Positions 15,568 to 24,310 of a stretch of 64,000 bases of DNA are shown here, one piece after another (within the stretch, counting starts at the first letter, position 1; the number at the start of each line of letters is the position of its first letter). This DNA comes from an uncultured Lachnospiraceae bacterium (GTDB taxonomy: Bacteria; Bacillota; Clostridia; Lachnospirales; Lachnospiraceae): the NCBI GenBank assembly GCA_947591155.1, contig CANQDA010000013.1, positions 20,109 to 84,108 of the forward strand, written 5' to 3'. A model generated the notes under the pieces. That model was not told where the DNA came from. It was given only the letters and a program-made list of their open reading frames with translations, and made no database searches. The position numbers and the translations under genes are program-made.

Positions 15568-16416
15568 ATGAAGAAAAACAGAAAAATTGCAACAGGTCTG
15601 CTGTGTGCGGTATCCATGGCGGCAGTGATGAGCATGACGGCGTTCGCGGACGAGGAGACGAAGACGCTCCGCGTAGCGATGGAGTGCGGCTACGCCCCGT
15701 ACAACTGGACGCAGGCGGATGATTCCAACGGTGCGGTGCCGATCGCGGACAGCAAGGAGTTCGCGTACGGCTACGACGTTATGATGGCGAAGCACATCTG
15801 TGAGGAGCTCGGCTGGGACCTCGAGATCGTGAAGCTTGACTGGGATTCCCTTGTACCGGCGGTGCAGTCCGGCACGGTGGACTGTGTGATCGCAGGCCAG
15901 TCGATCACGTCCGAGCGCTTGGAGATGGTGGACTTCACGGAACCATATTACTATGCGTCGATCATCACGCTGACGAAGTCGGACAGCGATTACGCGGACG
16001 CCGAGGGCGTTGCGGATCTTGCGGGCGCGACGGCTACTTCCCAGCTGAACACCGTGTGGTATGACACCTGCCTGCCGCAGATCCCGGACGCTGACATTCT
16101 TTCGGCGCAGGAATCCGCTCCGGCGATGCTGGTAGCGCTCGATGCGGACAAGTGCGACATCGTTGTGACCGACATGCCGACCGGTATGGCCGCGTGCGTG
16201 GCTTATCCGGATTTCAAGCTGCTCGACTTCACAGGCTCGGACGACGACTTCGAGGTGTCCGAGGAGGAGATCAACATCGGCATTTCCCTGCAGAAGGGCA
16301 ACACGGAGCTGCTCGACGCGATCAACGGCGTGCTCGCCGACATGACCGTCGAAGATTACGAGGAAATGATGAACGAGGCGATTTCCGTGCAGCCGCTCTC
16401 GGACGCGGAAGAGTAA
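15568..16416 (+). CDS. Amino-acid ABC transporter, substrate-binding protein (family 3)
   Basis: A 282-residue extracellular receptor for a polar amino acid importer. A signal peptide of about 26 residues ends in AFA before DEETK, a signal peptidase I type site; no usable lipobox is seen, which is unusual for a Gram-positive binding protein. The mature part shows the family 3 features: RVAMECGYAPYNW, GYDVMMAKHICEELGW, the DCVIAGQSITSERLEMVDFTEPYY segment in which the ligand arginine occurs, and a C-terminal acidic tail. ATG 15568 has GGAGGAG upstream. It is first in the operon with the permease and ATPase; the ligand cannot be named. Confidence 0.93.
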   Translation: MKKNRKIATGLLCAVSMAAVMSMTAFADEETKTLRVAMECGYAPYNWTQADDSNGAVPIADSKEFAYGYDVMMAKHICEELGWDLEIVKLDWDSLVPAVQSGTVDCVIAGQSITSERLEMVDFTEPYYYASIITLTKSDSDYADAEGVADLAGATATSQLNTVWYDTCLPQIPDADILSAQESAPAMLVALDADKCDIVVTDMPTGMAACVAYPDFKLLDFTGSDDDFEVSEEEINIGISLQKGNTELLDAINGVLADMTVEDYEEMMNEAISVQPLSDAEE

Positions 16417-16477
16417 GTTCGGAACGTTCTTTTAAAACGACATAAAGCATTTTACAAAGAAGTAGAAGTATAGTTCA

Positions 16478-16537
16478 GGGAGTATCTCAGGAGCAGAGGG
16501 TATCGCATGACAGACCGGTTGCTTCTGGGATGCTCTC
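16478..16537 (+). other. Intercistronic stem-loop after the binding-protein gene
   Basis: About 18 bases at 16478-16495 pair, with some G-U pairs, with 16520-16537. There is no T-run, so it looks like an mRNA-stabilising stem rather than a terminator. It would favour high expression of the binding protein over the permease. Confidence 0.6.
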
Positions 16538-16563
16538 ATATATAAAGAAAGAGGAAAAGAACC

Positions 16564-17367
16564 ATGCCACAAGATTTCTTCGGCAGGATCGTCTATATTC
16601 TACAGACACGCGGGCTGTCCTATCTGGATGGCGCCAAGAATACAATGATCATCGCGCTGGTCAGCACGTTGATCGGCTGTATCATCGGTTTCGCGGTCGG
16701 CATTGTGCAGACGATTCCGGTCAGCAAAAATGACAATATCATCAAGCGCGGAGTGCTCTGGGTCGTCCGTCTGGTGCTGAACGCTTACGTTGAGGTGTTC
16801 CGCGGCACGCCGATGATGGCGCAGGCGATGTTCATCTATTTCGGCTCGTCGGTGCTGTTTGACATCAACATGTCGATGTGGTTCGCCGCGTTTTTCATCG
16901 TGTCGATCAACACCGGCGCATACATGGCCGAGACGGTCCGCGGAGGCATACTCTCGATCGATCCGGGGCAGACGGAAGGCGCGAAAGCGATCGGCATGAC
17001 GCATGTGCAGACGATGCTCTACGTCATCCTGCCGCAGGCTCTGCGCAACATCATGCCCCAGATCGGCAACAATCTGATCATCAACATCAAGGATACCTGC
17101 GTGCTCTCCGTCATCGGCATCGTGGAGCTGTTCTACGCGGCCAAGAGCGTGGCGGGTGCATATTACACGTACTTTGAGTCGTTCACCGTGGCGATGGCAG
17201 TCTATTTTGTGCTGACATTCGCGTGCTCGCGGCTTCTGCGTCTCTGGGAGAACAAGATGGACGGCTCGGACAGCTACGACCTGGCGACGACGGACACGCT
17301 CGCGCACACGAGCGGCCTGTACAATTATCCGGGGAAGGAGGGGGACGAATGGACAGAGAACAAGTGA
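16564..17367 (+). CDS. Amino-acid ABC transporter permease
   Basis: A 267-residue inner-membrane protein of the HisMQ/GlnP type with about five membrane segments. The EAA-like loop that docks the ATPase is visible as the segment [20 protein letters not shown], followed by [16 protein letters not shown]. The C-terminal 35 residues are hydrophilic. The gene follows the binding protein after a 147-base spacer with a stem-loop and overlaps the ATPase gene by 19 bases. A single permease of this type works as a homodimer. Confidence 0.93.
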   Translation: MPQDFFGRIVYILQTRGLSYLDGAKNTMIIALVSTLIGCIIGFAVGIVQTIPVSKNDNIIKRGVLWVVRLVLNAYVEVFRGTPMMAQAMFIYFGSSVLFDINMSMWFAAFFIVSINTGAYMAETVRGGILSIDPGQTEGAKAIGMTHVQTMLYVILPQALRNIMPQIGNNLIINIKDTCVLSVIGIVELFYAAKSVAGAYYTYFESFTVAMAVYFVLTFACSRLLRLWENKMDGSDSYDLATTDTLAHTSGLYNYPGKEGDEWTENK

Positions 17368-18092
17368 TCGCGATCAACCATCTGAGCAAGAGCTTCGGCA
17401 AGAATGTTGTGCTGCGCGACATCGACTTCTCGGTGTCCACCGGCGATGTGACCTGCATCATCGGCGCATCCGGCTCTGGCAAGTCAACGCTTCTGCGCTG
17501 CATCAATCTGCTTGAGACGCCGACGACCGGCGAGATCCTCTTTCACGGACAGAACATCGAGGGACCGCACACGAATGCGGCGTCCTACCGCGCGAAGGTC
17601 GGCATGGTGTTCCAGAGCTTCAACCTCTTCAACAACATGACCGTGCTGAAAAACTGCATGGTCGGGCAGATCAAGGTACTGAAGAAGAGCAAGGATGAGG
17701 CGAAACAGAACGCCCTGCGCTTTCTCGAGAAGGTCGGCATGGCTCCGTACATCAACGCGAAGCCGCGCCAGCTCTCCGGCGGACAGAAGCAGCGTGTCGC
17801 GATCGCGCGCGCCCTGGCGATGGAGCCCGAGCTTCTGCTGTTCGACGAGCCGACGTCCGCGCTCGACCCGCAGATGGTGGGTGAGGTGCTCGACGTCATG
17901 AAGCAGCTCGCGCAGGAGGGCATGACGATGATCATCGTGACGCATGAGATGGCGTTCGCGCGCGACGTCTCCAACCACGTCGTCTATATGTCGGACGGCG
18001 TTATCGCGGAGGAGGGCGACCCGGCGCAGATCTTCAGCAATCCGCAGAATCCGCGGACGAAAGAATTTTTGAGCCGCTTCATGCGGGGATGA
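17349..18092 (+). CDS. Amino-acid ABC transporter ATP-binding protein
   Basis: A 247-residue ATPase of the polar amino-acid uptake class. Walker A is GASGSGKST (about 37-45), signature LSGGQKQR (about 138-145), Walker [13 protein letters not shown], and the switch histidine is in [10 protein letters not shown] 17349 has GAAGGAGGGGG upstream, inside the permease gene. The motif set and length match the GlnQ/HisP family. It completes operon 1, which ends at the terminator at 18133. Confidence 0.95.
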   Translation: MDREQVIAINHLSKSFGKNVVLRDIDFSVSTGDVTCIIGASGSGKSTLLRCINLLETPTTGEILFHGQNIEGPHTNAASYRAKVGMVFQSFNLFNNMTVLKNCMVGQIKVLKKSKDEAKQNALRFLEKVGMAPYINAKPRQLSGGQKQRVAIARALAMEPELLLFDEPTSALDPQMVGEVLDVMKQLAQEGMTMIIVTHEMAFARDVSNHVVYMSDGVIAEEGDPAQIFSNPQNPRTKEFLSRFMRG

Positions 18093-18132
18093 AAGGGTAA
18101 AATCAGACTTTTGTTTTAATGTGAAAAATGAG

Positions 18133-18180
18133 AATACCTCACTTACACGTTTATCGCATCGTGATGAGTGAGGTATTTTT
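18133..18180 (+). terminator. Terminator of amino-acid ABC operon 1
   Basis: AATACCTCACT (18133-18143) pairs perfectly with AGTGAGGTATT (18167-18177), followed by TTT. It lies 41 bases past the ATPase stop. Confidence 0.85.
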
Positions 18181-18267
18181 CGCGAATTATAATTTTAAAA
18201 ATTCCATTCTGAGGTTTGACAAGTCTGTCTCGATATGGGAAAATTAAAAATAAAGGAGGGAGTAGAA

Positions 18268-18942
18268 ATGAAAAGATTAAGAATGGTTTTGATATTGGCG
18301 GCGGCTGTTTTAGCTGTCTCGGGAAGTATGGCCGTAAAAACCGAGGCGAAAGGCAAAACGATGAAAGCGTGGGCAAAAGCGTATTTGCAAATCGCAGAGA
18401 CCTATAATAAAGAGGACGAGGAATATAAGGCGAAAGGTTCATTCCTTTACAGTCCGTATAAATACGCTTTAGTTTATTTTGACAAAGACGATATTCCGGA
18501 GTTTGTTGTCGGGAATAACGGATACTGGGTCAGTATGTACACGTACAACAAAAAGACCAAAAAAACGATTCTATTGATGGATCGCTGGGCCTACGGCGCG
18601 ATGGGAAACCATGGCTATGAATATCTTCCCCAAAAGGGTATTCTGTACAACCAGAACAGTGATTTTGCGGGCTGCGTTGTGAAACATTGCGTCCTTACTT
18701 TGAAGAAGAGCAAACTGGTCGCCAAATATTCAAAGAGCCTGACCGAAAAACACTTTATTGACAAGAATAACAACGGCTATCCTGATGATAGCGAGTATAT
18801 TACTAAGGCGAGATATTATTATGGAGATAAAAAGATATCAGCAAAGAAATTCAAATCTTATATACCGAAAGGATCCTATAAATTACTGACAGGGAAAAAA
18901 TCTTTTGCAAAGATCAAAAAGATTTTGGCTAAGAAAAAGTAA
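18268..18942 (+). CDS. Secreted lysine-rich protein of unknown function
   Basis: A 224-residue protein with a clear signal peptide (MKRLRMVLILAAAVLAVSGS followed by MAVKTEAKG), so it is exported. The mature part is rich in Lys and Tyr and has the segment ALVYFDKDDIPEFVVGNNGY, the calcium-loop-like DKDDIPEFVV resembling repeats in secreted clostridial proteins, and a second DKNNNGYPDDSEY loop. No enzyme motif is visible. ATG 18268 has AAAGGAGGG upstream. Its GC content is much lower than its neighbours, suggesting transfer. It is monocistronic, between two terminator/promoter signals. Confidence 0.8.
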   Translation: MKRLRMVLILAAAVLAVSGSMAVKTEAKGKTMKAWAKAYLQIAETYNKEDEEYKAKGSFLYSPYKYALVYFDKDDIPEFVVGNNGYWVSMYTYNKKTKKTILLMDRWAYGAMGNHGYEYLPQKGILYNQNSDFAGCVVKHCVLTLKKSKLVAKYSKSLTEKHFIDKNNNGYPDDSEYITKARYYYGDKKISAKKFKSYIPKGSYKLLTGKKSFAKIKKILAKKK

Positions 18943-18946
18943 ATCA

Positions 18947-18975
18947 TTGACAAGTATTTTCCGCTGTGCTATTTT
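18947..18975 (+). promoter_or_regulatory. Promoter of the glycine riboswitch transcript
   Basis: TTGACA (18947-18952), 17 bases, then TATTTT (18970-18975). Transcription would begin near 18982, about 30 bases ahead of the first aptamer. Confidence 0.75.
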
Positions 18976-19012
18976 AATGTAGTAAATCAAATTGAATATG
19001 TGCAGAATGAAG

Positions 19013-19245
19013 TACCCGGGAGACAGGCGGAAGCCGCCCGAAGGAGTAACACTCACAGGGGTCATCCGGCCGGAACGAAAGACTGCAAAGCGCGATCATA
19101 TATGAGAGTGCAGTTAGGCAGGCGGACGGGAAGGCAGCGGGAGGACGGGACCGGCTACGGACTGCACTCTGGAGAATCCCACGAAGGAGTGGGTGCCGAA
19201 GGTGCAAAGCGCGGTGCGCGAATCTCTCAGGCGAAAGGACAGAGA
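19013..19245 (+). promoter_or_regulatory. Glycine riboswitch (tandem aptamers)
   Basis: The second aptamer (about 19166-19245) is clear: CTCTGGAGA at its start, CCGAAGGTGCAAAG in the core, then AATCTCTCAGGCGAAAGGAC and CAGAG closing the P1 stem. The first (about 19013-19090) has GGGAGACAGG, GCCCGAAGGAGTAA, CTCACAGG and ACGAAAGACTGC, a weaker but recognisable match. Glycine riboswitches control glycine transport or breakdown, and an alanine/glycine symporter gene follows. A terminator after the aptamers is the expected expression platform. Boundaries of aptamer 1 are approximate. Confidence 0.88.
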
Positions 19246-19275
19246 CGGTTTCAGATTTTTCTGGTGCGTTTGTTT

Positions 19276-19308
19276 GGACAGATGAGAGATTCATCTGTCC
19301 TTTTCTTT
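19276..19308 (+). terminator. Riboswitch expression-platform terminator
   Basis: GGACAGATGA (19276-19285) pairs perfectly with TCATCTGTCC (19291-19300), followed by TTTTCTTT. It lies 31 bases after aptamer 2 and 156 bases before the symporter start. Confidence 0.85.
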
Positions 19309-19464
19309 GCGCGGAAAGGCATTCATTCGGGAAGAGACAAGTATACTGAATAGAAAGGTACACGATACATGCGCTCAGACATCTGTGGGAATCTTCTGAG
19401 GAGATTATGAAAGAGGCGAGTGTTCGACAGGGAACAGTCGCGCAGCAGAGAGGAAGGGTTGTAA

Positions 19465-20976
19465 ATGATTGATGTGATTACCAAAGTAAACAGTACTATC
19501 AATGGCATCGTCTGGGGCTGGCCAGCGCTGATCTTGCTGGCGTTTGTCGGCGTGCTGATGACCTGCATGACGAAGTTCTTCCAGCTGAGTCATTTTAAGC
19601 ACTGGGTAAAGAATACGATCGGCGCGATCTTCGGCGACCGCAGCGTCACAAAGCACACGAAGGATAAGTCGATCTCTCAGTTCCAGTCCCTGTGTACGGC
19701 TCTGGCGGCGACCGTCGGCACCGGCAACATTGTCGGCGTGGCGAGCGCGATCGCGGTCGGCGGACCGGGCGCCGTGTTCTGGATGTGGCTGATCGCGTTC
19801 TTCGGGATGATGACGAACTTTTCCGAGAACGTGCTCGGTATCCTGTACCGCCACAAGAATGAGCGGGGCGAGTGGTGCGGAGGCGCGATGTATTATCTGC
19901 GCGACGGCCTCGGCAGCAAGCCGGGCTGTAAGATGATCGGCAAGGTGCTCGCGGTCCTGTTTTCCTGCTTCTGCCTGTTGGCGTCGTTCGGCATCGGCAA
20001 CATGAGCCAGGTCAACAGCATGGTGGGCAACGTGAAGAACGTACTCAAGATCCCTGAGACGGAAGCGCCCGATCTCCGCGTCTATGTGATCGGCGTCATC
20101 CTGATGATCGCGGTGGGACTCGTGATCATCGGCGGCATCAAGGTGATCGCGTCCGTGACGGAGAAGCTTGTTCCGTTCATGGTCGTGATCTATGTGATCG
20201 GTACGCTGGTCATCATCTTTGTACATATCGGAACGGTTCCGGCTGTGTTCGCGGCGATCTTCAAGGGCGCGTTTGCGATGAAAGCGGTCGGCGGCGGCGT
20301 GGTAGGCTCTGGCATCGCGCTGGCAGTCCAGCAGGGGATGAAGCGCGGCGTGTTCTCGAACGAGGCAGGCCTGGGCTCGTCCGTTATGGTGCACTCCAGC
20401 TCCAACGTCAAGGAGCCGGTCCGCCAGGGTATGTGGGGTATCTTCGAGGTGTTTGCGGACACGATCATCGTCTGCACGCTGACAGCGCTGACGCTTCTCA
20501 CCTCCGGGCTGATCGATCTTGATACTGGTAAGCTCACGGAGGCGGGCGCCGCGATCAACAGCAACGCCCTGATCAGCGAGGCGTTCTCGGAGACCTTCGG
20601 CGCTCCGGGCGCATGGTTCATCACACTGGCGATCCTGTTGTTCGCGTACTCGACGGTGCTCGGCTGGAGCCATTACGGCTCGACCGCCTGTGAGTATCTC
20701 TTCAAGACAAAATCGGTCATCGTGTACCGCATCATTTTCGTGGTGATCGTGCTTGCGGGTTCCCTGATGGAGGCGCAGCTTGCGTGGGATATCTCCGACA
20801 CCTTCAACGGTCTGATGATGGTGCCGAACCTGATCGGCGTGCTCGTGCTCTCTCCGATTGTCATGAGGTGTACGAAGAACTATGTGGACCGCAGGCTGCA
20901 CGGCAAGAACGAGAAGCCGATGCTCTCCATGTTCCCGGAGATTCAGGCGGAGCAGGAGAAAGGATTGGAGGATTGA
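19465..20976 (+). CDS. Sodium:alanine/glycine symporter (AGCS family)
   Basis: A 503-residue membrane protein with about ten or eleven membrane segments. The family signature ALAATVGTGNIVGVASAIAV (about residues 76-95) lines the substrate site, and SNEAGLGSS and AYSTVLGWSHYG are further AGCS-type motifs. It imports alanine or glycine with Na+. ATG 19465 has AGGAAGGG upstream. The glycine riboswitch in the leader indicates that glycine is a physiological substrate. The transcript ends at the hairpin at 21031. Confidence 0.95.
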   Translation: MIDVITKVNSTINGIVWGWPALILLAFVGVLMTCMTKFFQLSHFKHWVKNTIGAIFGDRSVTKHTKDKSISQFQSLCTALAATVGTGNIVGVASAIAVGGPGAVFWMWLIAFFGMMTNFSENVLGILYRHKNERGEWCGGAMYYLRDGLGSKPGCKMIGKVLAVLFSCFCLLASFGIGNMSQVNSMVGNVKNVLKIPETEAPDLRVYVIGVILMIAVGLVIIGGIKVIASVTEKLVPFMVVIYVIGTLVIIFVHIGTVPAVFAAIFKGAFAMKAVGGGVVGSGIALAVQQGMKRGVFSNEAGLGSSVMVHSSSNVKEPVRQGMWGIFEVFADTIIVCTLTALTLLTSGLIDLDTGKLTEAGAAINSNALISEAFSETFGAPGAWFITLAILLFAYSTVLGWSHYGSTACEYLFKTKSVIVYRIIFVVIVLAGSLMEAQLAWDISDTFNGLMMVPNLIGVLVLSPIVMRCTKNYVDRRLHGKNEKPMLSMFPEIQAEQEKGLED

Positions 20977-21030
20977 AATTCCTATACATAACAGATTTGA
21001 AGTAGTAGATTAATACAGATGAGAAAGGCC

Positions 21031-21082
21031 GCCGCAGGATAAGCTGTCTGATTGTTGAACGGACTGTCCTGCGGCATTTTTT
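21031..21082 (+). terminator. Terminator after the symporter gene, probably bidirectional
   Basis: GCCGCAGGA (21031-21039) pairs with TCCTGCGGC (21067-21075), with ATTTTTT after it. On the other strand it lies 70 bases past the kinase-like gene. Confidence 0.8.
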
Positions 21083-21151
21083 CATAAAACAACGCCGCCA
21101 GATACGCTCCAGCGGCGTTTATGCATGCGAAAAGATTCATTTTTGAGTGCT

Positions 21152-21736
21152 TTATTCAAGAATCATTTCTTTCAGAATCTCCACGCAGCGATCGAGGCCG
21201 AAGCGCGAGGAGTCAAGGCACACGTCGTAATACCTGGAATCGCCAAACTCCGTGTGCGTGTGGTAGGTACAGTACTTTTTCCGCTGTTTGTCTACCCGGC
21301 GGATGTGGTCGAGGATCTGCTGATCCGTCTGATCCGGCATCTCCTTTTTCATGCGTGCCAGACGGAAATCGATGCTTGCATGAATGAAGACATGCAGGGT
21401 CTTGTCGTACTCCTTCAGGATCGTGTTGGCGTTGCGGCCCACGATGATGCAGTTGCCCTTCTCGCCGACCTGTTGGATCGTCTCCTTCTGCGCCTGAAAA
21501 ATGCGCTCGCTCAAAGGACGGTTGTAGAAGTCGAAGAGGCTCTGTGTGAAGCCGAAGTTGATCGGCACGCTCTCGTCCCACTTGATCAGGCTGTAGAGAT
21601 CCACATTTCCCTTGCCGGCCCGCATCAGGATCAATTCTTTATCATAATACTCTAGGCCGGTCTCCTCGGCGAGACGGTAACCGATCGTGCCGCCGCCCGC
21701 GCCGAATTCACGGCTGATCGTGACTATTTTTTTCAT
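21152..21736 (-). CDS. Cytidylate kinase-like family protein
   Basis: A 194-residue protein of the cytidylate-kinase-like group. The N-terminus KKIVTISREFGAGGGTIGYR is the typical modified P-loop of this group, and IIVGRNANTIL with later RLARMKKEM (lid arginines) supports a nucleotide-kinase fold. The true substrate of these proteins is not established. A second member lies at 56379. The gene follows the ATPase gene of ABC operon 2 by 67 bases, so it may be co-transcribed. Ribosome site AAAGGGAA precedes the start. Confidence 0.85.
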   Translation of the reverse strand: MKKIVTISREFGAGGGTIGYRLAEETGLEYYDKELILMRAGKGNVDLYSLIKWDESVPINFGFTQSLFDFYNRPLSERIFQAQKETIQQVGEKGNCIIVGRNANTILKEYDKTLHVFIHASIDFRLARMKKEMPDQTDQQILDHIRRVDKQRKKYCTYHTHTEFGDSRYYDVCLDSSRFGLDRCVEILKEMILE

Positions 21737-21803
21737 GAAAATTCCCTTTCCCTTTTAAACAGCATACACGGTCTGACTTTCTGTTTCCTGCACGGCTGAA
21801 CTG

Positions 21804-22550
21804 TTATAACACTTTGTTCAAGAAGTCGATCGTACGCGCTTCCTTCGGATGATTGAACACCTCGTCCGGCGTCCCTTCCTCGACGATGTAGCCGCCGTCC
21901 ATGAAGATCACGCGGCTTGCGACCTCACGCGCAAAGCCGATCTCGTGTGTGACGACCAGCATCGTCATGCCGGACGCGGCAAGCTCCTTCATGACCTGCA
22001 ATACTTCGCCGACCATTTCCGGGTCGAGCGCCGAGGTGGGTTCGTCGAAGAGCATGATGTCCGGGTTCATCGCAAGCGCACGGGCGATCGCCACACGCTG
22101 CTTCTGACCGCCGGAGAGTTGGGGCGGATAGACCTTCGCCTTCTCCTCCAGACCGACTCTTTTCAGCAGCTCCATGCCGCGCTTCTCGGCCTCGGCCTTC
22201 GTCATCTTTTTGAGATCCACGGGCGCGAGCGTGATGTTTCGCAGCACGTCCATGTGTGGGAACAGGTTGAAATGCTGGAACACCATGCCGATGTTCTCGC
22301 GGTATTTGTTGATATTCGTTTTCCTTGAGGTGATATCAATGCCGTCGACTACGACCTCGCCGCCGGTGATGTCCTCCAGACGGTTGAGGCAGCGCAGGAA
22401 TGTAGACTTGCCCGAGCCGGACGGCCCGAGGATGACGACCACTTCGCCCTCGTAGAAATCGTTGGAAATGTCCTTCAGCACCTCCAGGCTGCCGAAAGAT
22501 TTTTTCAAATGTGACACATGGATCTTGACATTCGTATTATTGACGCCCAC
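21804..22550 (-). CDS. Amino-acid ABC transporter ATP-binding protein
   Basis: A 248-residue ATPase of the polar amino-acid uptake class: Walker [10 protein letters not shown], signature LSGGQKQR, Walker [13 protein letters not shown] and switch LVVTHEI. The first 14 bases overlap the end of the permease gene. It energises import with the permease and binding protein upstream. Compared with the operon 1 ATPase it has its own N-terminus (about ten extra residues) but the same motifs, so the two are paralogues. Confidence 0.95.
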   Translation of the reverse strand: MGVNNTNVKIHVSHLKKSFGSLEVLKDISNDFYEGEVVVILGPSGSGKSTFLRCLNRLEDITGGEVVVDGIDITSRKTNINKYRENIGMVFQHFNLFPHMDVLRNITLAPVDLKKMTKAEAEKRGMELLKRVGLEEKAKVYPPQLSGGQKQRVAIARALAMNPDIMLFDEPTSALDPEMVGEVLQVMKELAASGMTMLVVTHEIGFAREVASRVIFMDGGYIVEEGTPDEVFNHPKEARTIDFLNKVL

Positions 22551-23211
22551 GGTTCAGCCTCCTCTCCAGACGCTTCGCCGCGAAGGACAGAAGCGTGATG
22601 ACGATCAGATACATGACGCCGACGATCAGCCAGGTCTGGAAGGACATGAACGTGATTGCGACGACGTTCTTTGCCGTGTTGACGAGCTCCGGGAAGCCGA
22701 TGACGGAAAGAATCGAAGTATCCTTCAGGGTGATGATAAACTGGTTGATGATCGTGGGGATCATCGTGCGGATCGCCTGCGGGAGGACGACGCGCACCAT
22801 CGCGCGCCAGTACGGAAGGCCGAGGCTTCTCGCCGCCTCCATCTGACCGGCGTCCACAGACTGGATGCCGGCGCGGATGATCTCTGCCATGTACGCGCCG
22901 CAGTTCAGGGCGAGACAGGCAGTACCGGCCTGCAAGGCCGTGAGAGTGAAGCCGCTCGCGCCCAGAAGATTGTTGACGCCGTACGGTATGCCGAAATAGA
23001 TAAAGTAGGCGAGAACGATCAGCGGAACGCCGCGGATCACGTCCACGAATACGCTCTCGATGATGTTGCAGAGTCTGTTCTTCACAACGCCCAGCAGACC
23101 AAAGATCATACCGATGATGCAGGCGAAGAACAGTCCCCACAGCGCGAGCAGCAGCGTCTGTCCCATTGCCCGCAGCAGAAGAGGGCCGTAACCCGTGATA
23201 ATTTTACTCAT
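22537..23211 (-). CDS. Amino-acid ABC transporter permease
   Basis: A 224-residue HisMQ/GlnP-type permease with about five membrane segments. The ATPase-docking loop is visible as the segment [20 protein letters not shown], followed by [11 protein letters not shown]. It is separated from the binding-protein gene by an 86-base spacer containing a terminator-like hairpin and overlaps the ATPase gene by 14 bases. It is shorter than the operon 1 permease because it lacks the long C-terminal tail. Confidence 0.94.
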   Translation of the reverse strand: MSKIITGYGPLLLRAMGQTLLLALWGLFFACIIGMIFGLLGVVKNRLCNIIESVFVDVIRGVPLIVLAYFIYFGIPYGVNNLLGASGFTLTALQAGTACLALNCGAYMAEIIRAGIQSVDAGQMEAARSLGLPYWRAMVRVVLPQAIRTMIPTIINQFIITLKDTSILSVIGFPELVNTAKNVVAITFMSFQTWLIVGVMYLIVITLLSFAAKRLERRLNRGRQ

Positions 23212-23224
23212 AAGCAGCTCCTTT

Positions 23225-23258
23225 CAAAAAAGGACACTGAGCAAAACCTCAGTGCCCT
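23225..23258 (-). terminator. Intercistronic terminator after the binding-protein gene
   Basis: Read on the minus strand, GGGCACTGAG (23257-23248) pairs with CTCAGTGTCC (23241-23232), followed by TTTTTT. It would let only part of the transcription pass to the permease and ATPase genes, keeping the binding protein in excess. Confidence 0.8.
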
Positions 23259-23297
23259 TTGGATTACATCGTTGTAATCAATTCCTTGCTTCTGAAC

Positions 23298-24128
23298 TTA
23301 CTCTGCAACCTCAGCCGCCGTGGTCTCAAGCTCAGACTCTGTCTCTGCTTCCTCGTCGCCGCCGAGGTACTTCGCGATGATCTCGTCGTAGGTACCGTTC
23401 TCCTGAATGTTCTTCAGGCCGGCGTTGAACATGTCGAGCAGCTCCTGATTGTCCTCGCTGAAGATCGCGAAGCCGTACGGTGCGCCCTCATTCTCGGAAC
23501 CTTCCACGATCTGCAGGGCAAGGTTGCCGCTCTTGATGGAGTCCGCCATGATCGGCGTATCCTCGAAGCACGCTACGACCTGACCGCCGAGCACTGCCTG
23601 ATACATAGTCGGTGAATCCTCAAAATAGGTGATCTCGAAGCCGTTCTCCTCCTTCAGGCTCTCCGCGTAGGAAGCGCCCTGGGTACCGGTCTTGACGCCG
23701 ACGGTCTTGCCTTCCAGATCGGCAAAACTCTTGATATCGGAGCCTTCCTGAACCGTCATGGACTGGGTGGCGTTGTAGTAGCCGTCGGAGAACATCCAAC
23801 CGCTCTCTTTTCTCTCATCCGTGATGGAAGCGCCGGCAATCATGCCGTTTGCCTGACCGGACTGGCAGGCAGCGATAGCGGAATCCCAGCCAAGGCTCTG
23901 CATCTCATACTTGAAGCCCTGATCCTCTGCGATCGCGGCTACGATATCCACGTCGATACCGACGAAATCACCGTTCTCATCGGTGAACTCGAACGGACGG
24001 AACACGGTGTCCGTAGCGATGATCCATGTCTTGTCCTCAGCCTCGTCCGCCATAGCCGGAACGATTGCGGTGACCGCAAGTGCGCCTGAGATCGCGAATG
24101 CAGCAAATGCCTTTGTCAATTTTTTCAT
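23298..24128 (-). CDS. Amino-acid ABC transporter, substrate-binding protein (family 3)
   Basis: A 276-residue receptor with a signal peptide (MKKLTKAFAAFAISGALAVT, cleavage likely after PAMA). The mature protein has FRPFEFTDENGDFVGIDVDI and MIAGASITDERKESGWMFSDGYY (family 3 ligand site with the conserved Arg) and KTVGVKTGTQGASYAE. The C-terminal tail is rich in Glu and Thr. As in operon 1, there is no clear lipobox. The start is at 24128 because AGGAGGA precedes it there. It is the first gene of operon 2 and has a strong promoter. Confidence 0.94.
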   Translation of the reverse strand: MKKLTKAFAAFAISGALAVTAIVPAMADEAEDKTWIIATDTVFRPFEFTDENGDFVGIDVDIVAAIAEDQGFKYEMQSLGWDSAIAACQSGQANGMIAGASITDERKESGWMFSDGYYNATQSMTVQEGSDIKSFADLEGKTVGVKTGTQGASYAESLKEENGFEITYFEDSPTMYQAVLGGQVVACFEDTPIMADSIKSGNLALQIVEGSENEGAPYGFAIFSEDNQELLDMFNAGLKNIQENGTYDEIIAKYLGGDEEAETESELETTAAEVAE

Positions 24129-24180
24129 AATAATCCTCCTCCTTTTTTGAAAAAATCTGGCTAATCTGCCAACATAATAA

Positions 24181-24209
24181 ATAATAGAATAATGTGTTTT
24201 TCTTGTCAA
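24181..24209 (-). promoter_or_regulatory. Promoter of amino-acid ABC operon 2
   Basis: On the minus strand TTGACA (24209-24204), a 17-base spacer and TATTAT (24186-24181). It stands 53 bases before the binding-protein start codon. Confidence 0.85.
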
Positions 24210-24244
24210 GTTTTTTTGCAGATACCTGGAATAATCTTGTAATA

Positions 24245-24273
24245 TTGCATTCGATGTGTATCTGGTGTAAAAT
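24245..24273 (+). promoter_or_regulatory. Promoter of the adenylating ligase gene
   Basis: TTGCAT (24245-24250), 17 bases, then TAAAAT (24268-24273). It diverges from the operon 2 promoter 36 bases away and is 38 bases ahead of the start codon. Confidence 0.65.
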
Positions 24274-24310
24274 AGTGGACAAAACGGAGCAGATAACAGG
24301 AGGAGATCAT

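Noticed and set aside
19405..20901. A 498-codon open frame on the minus strand opposite the Na+/alanine symporter gene
   Set aside because: It is rich in His, Arg and Asp with no domain pattern, has no ribosome site, and mirrors codon bias of the GC-rich gene on the other strand.
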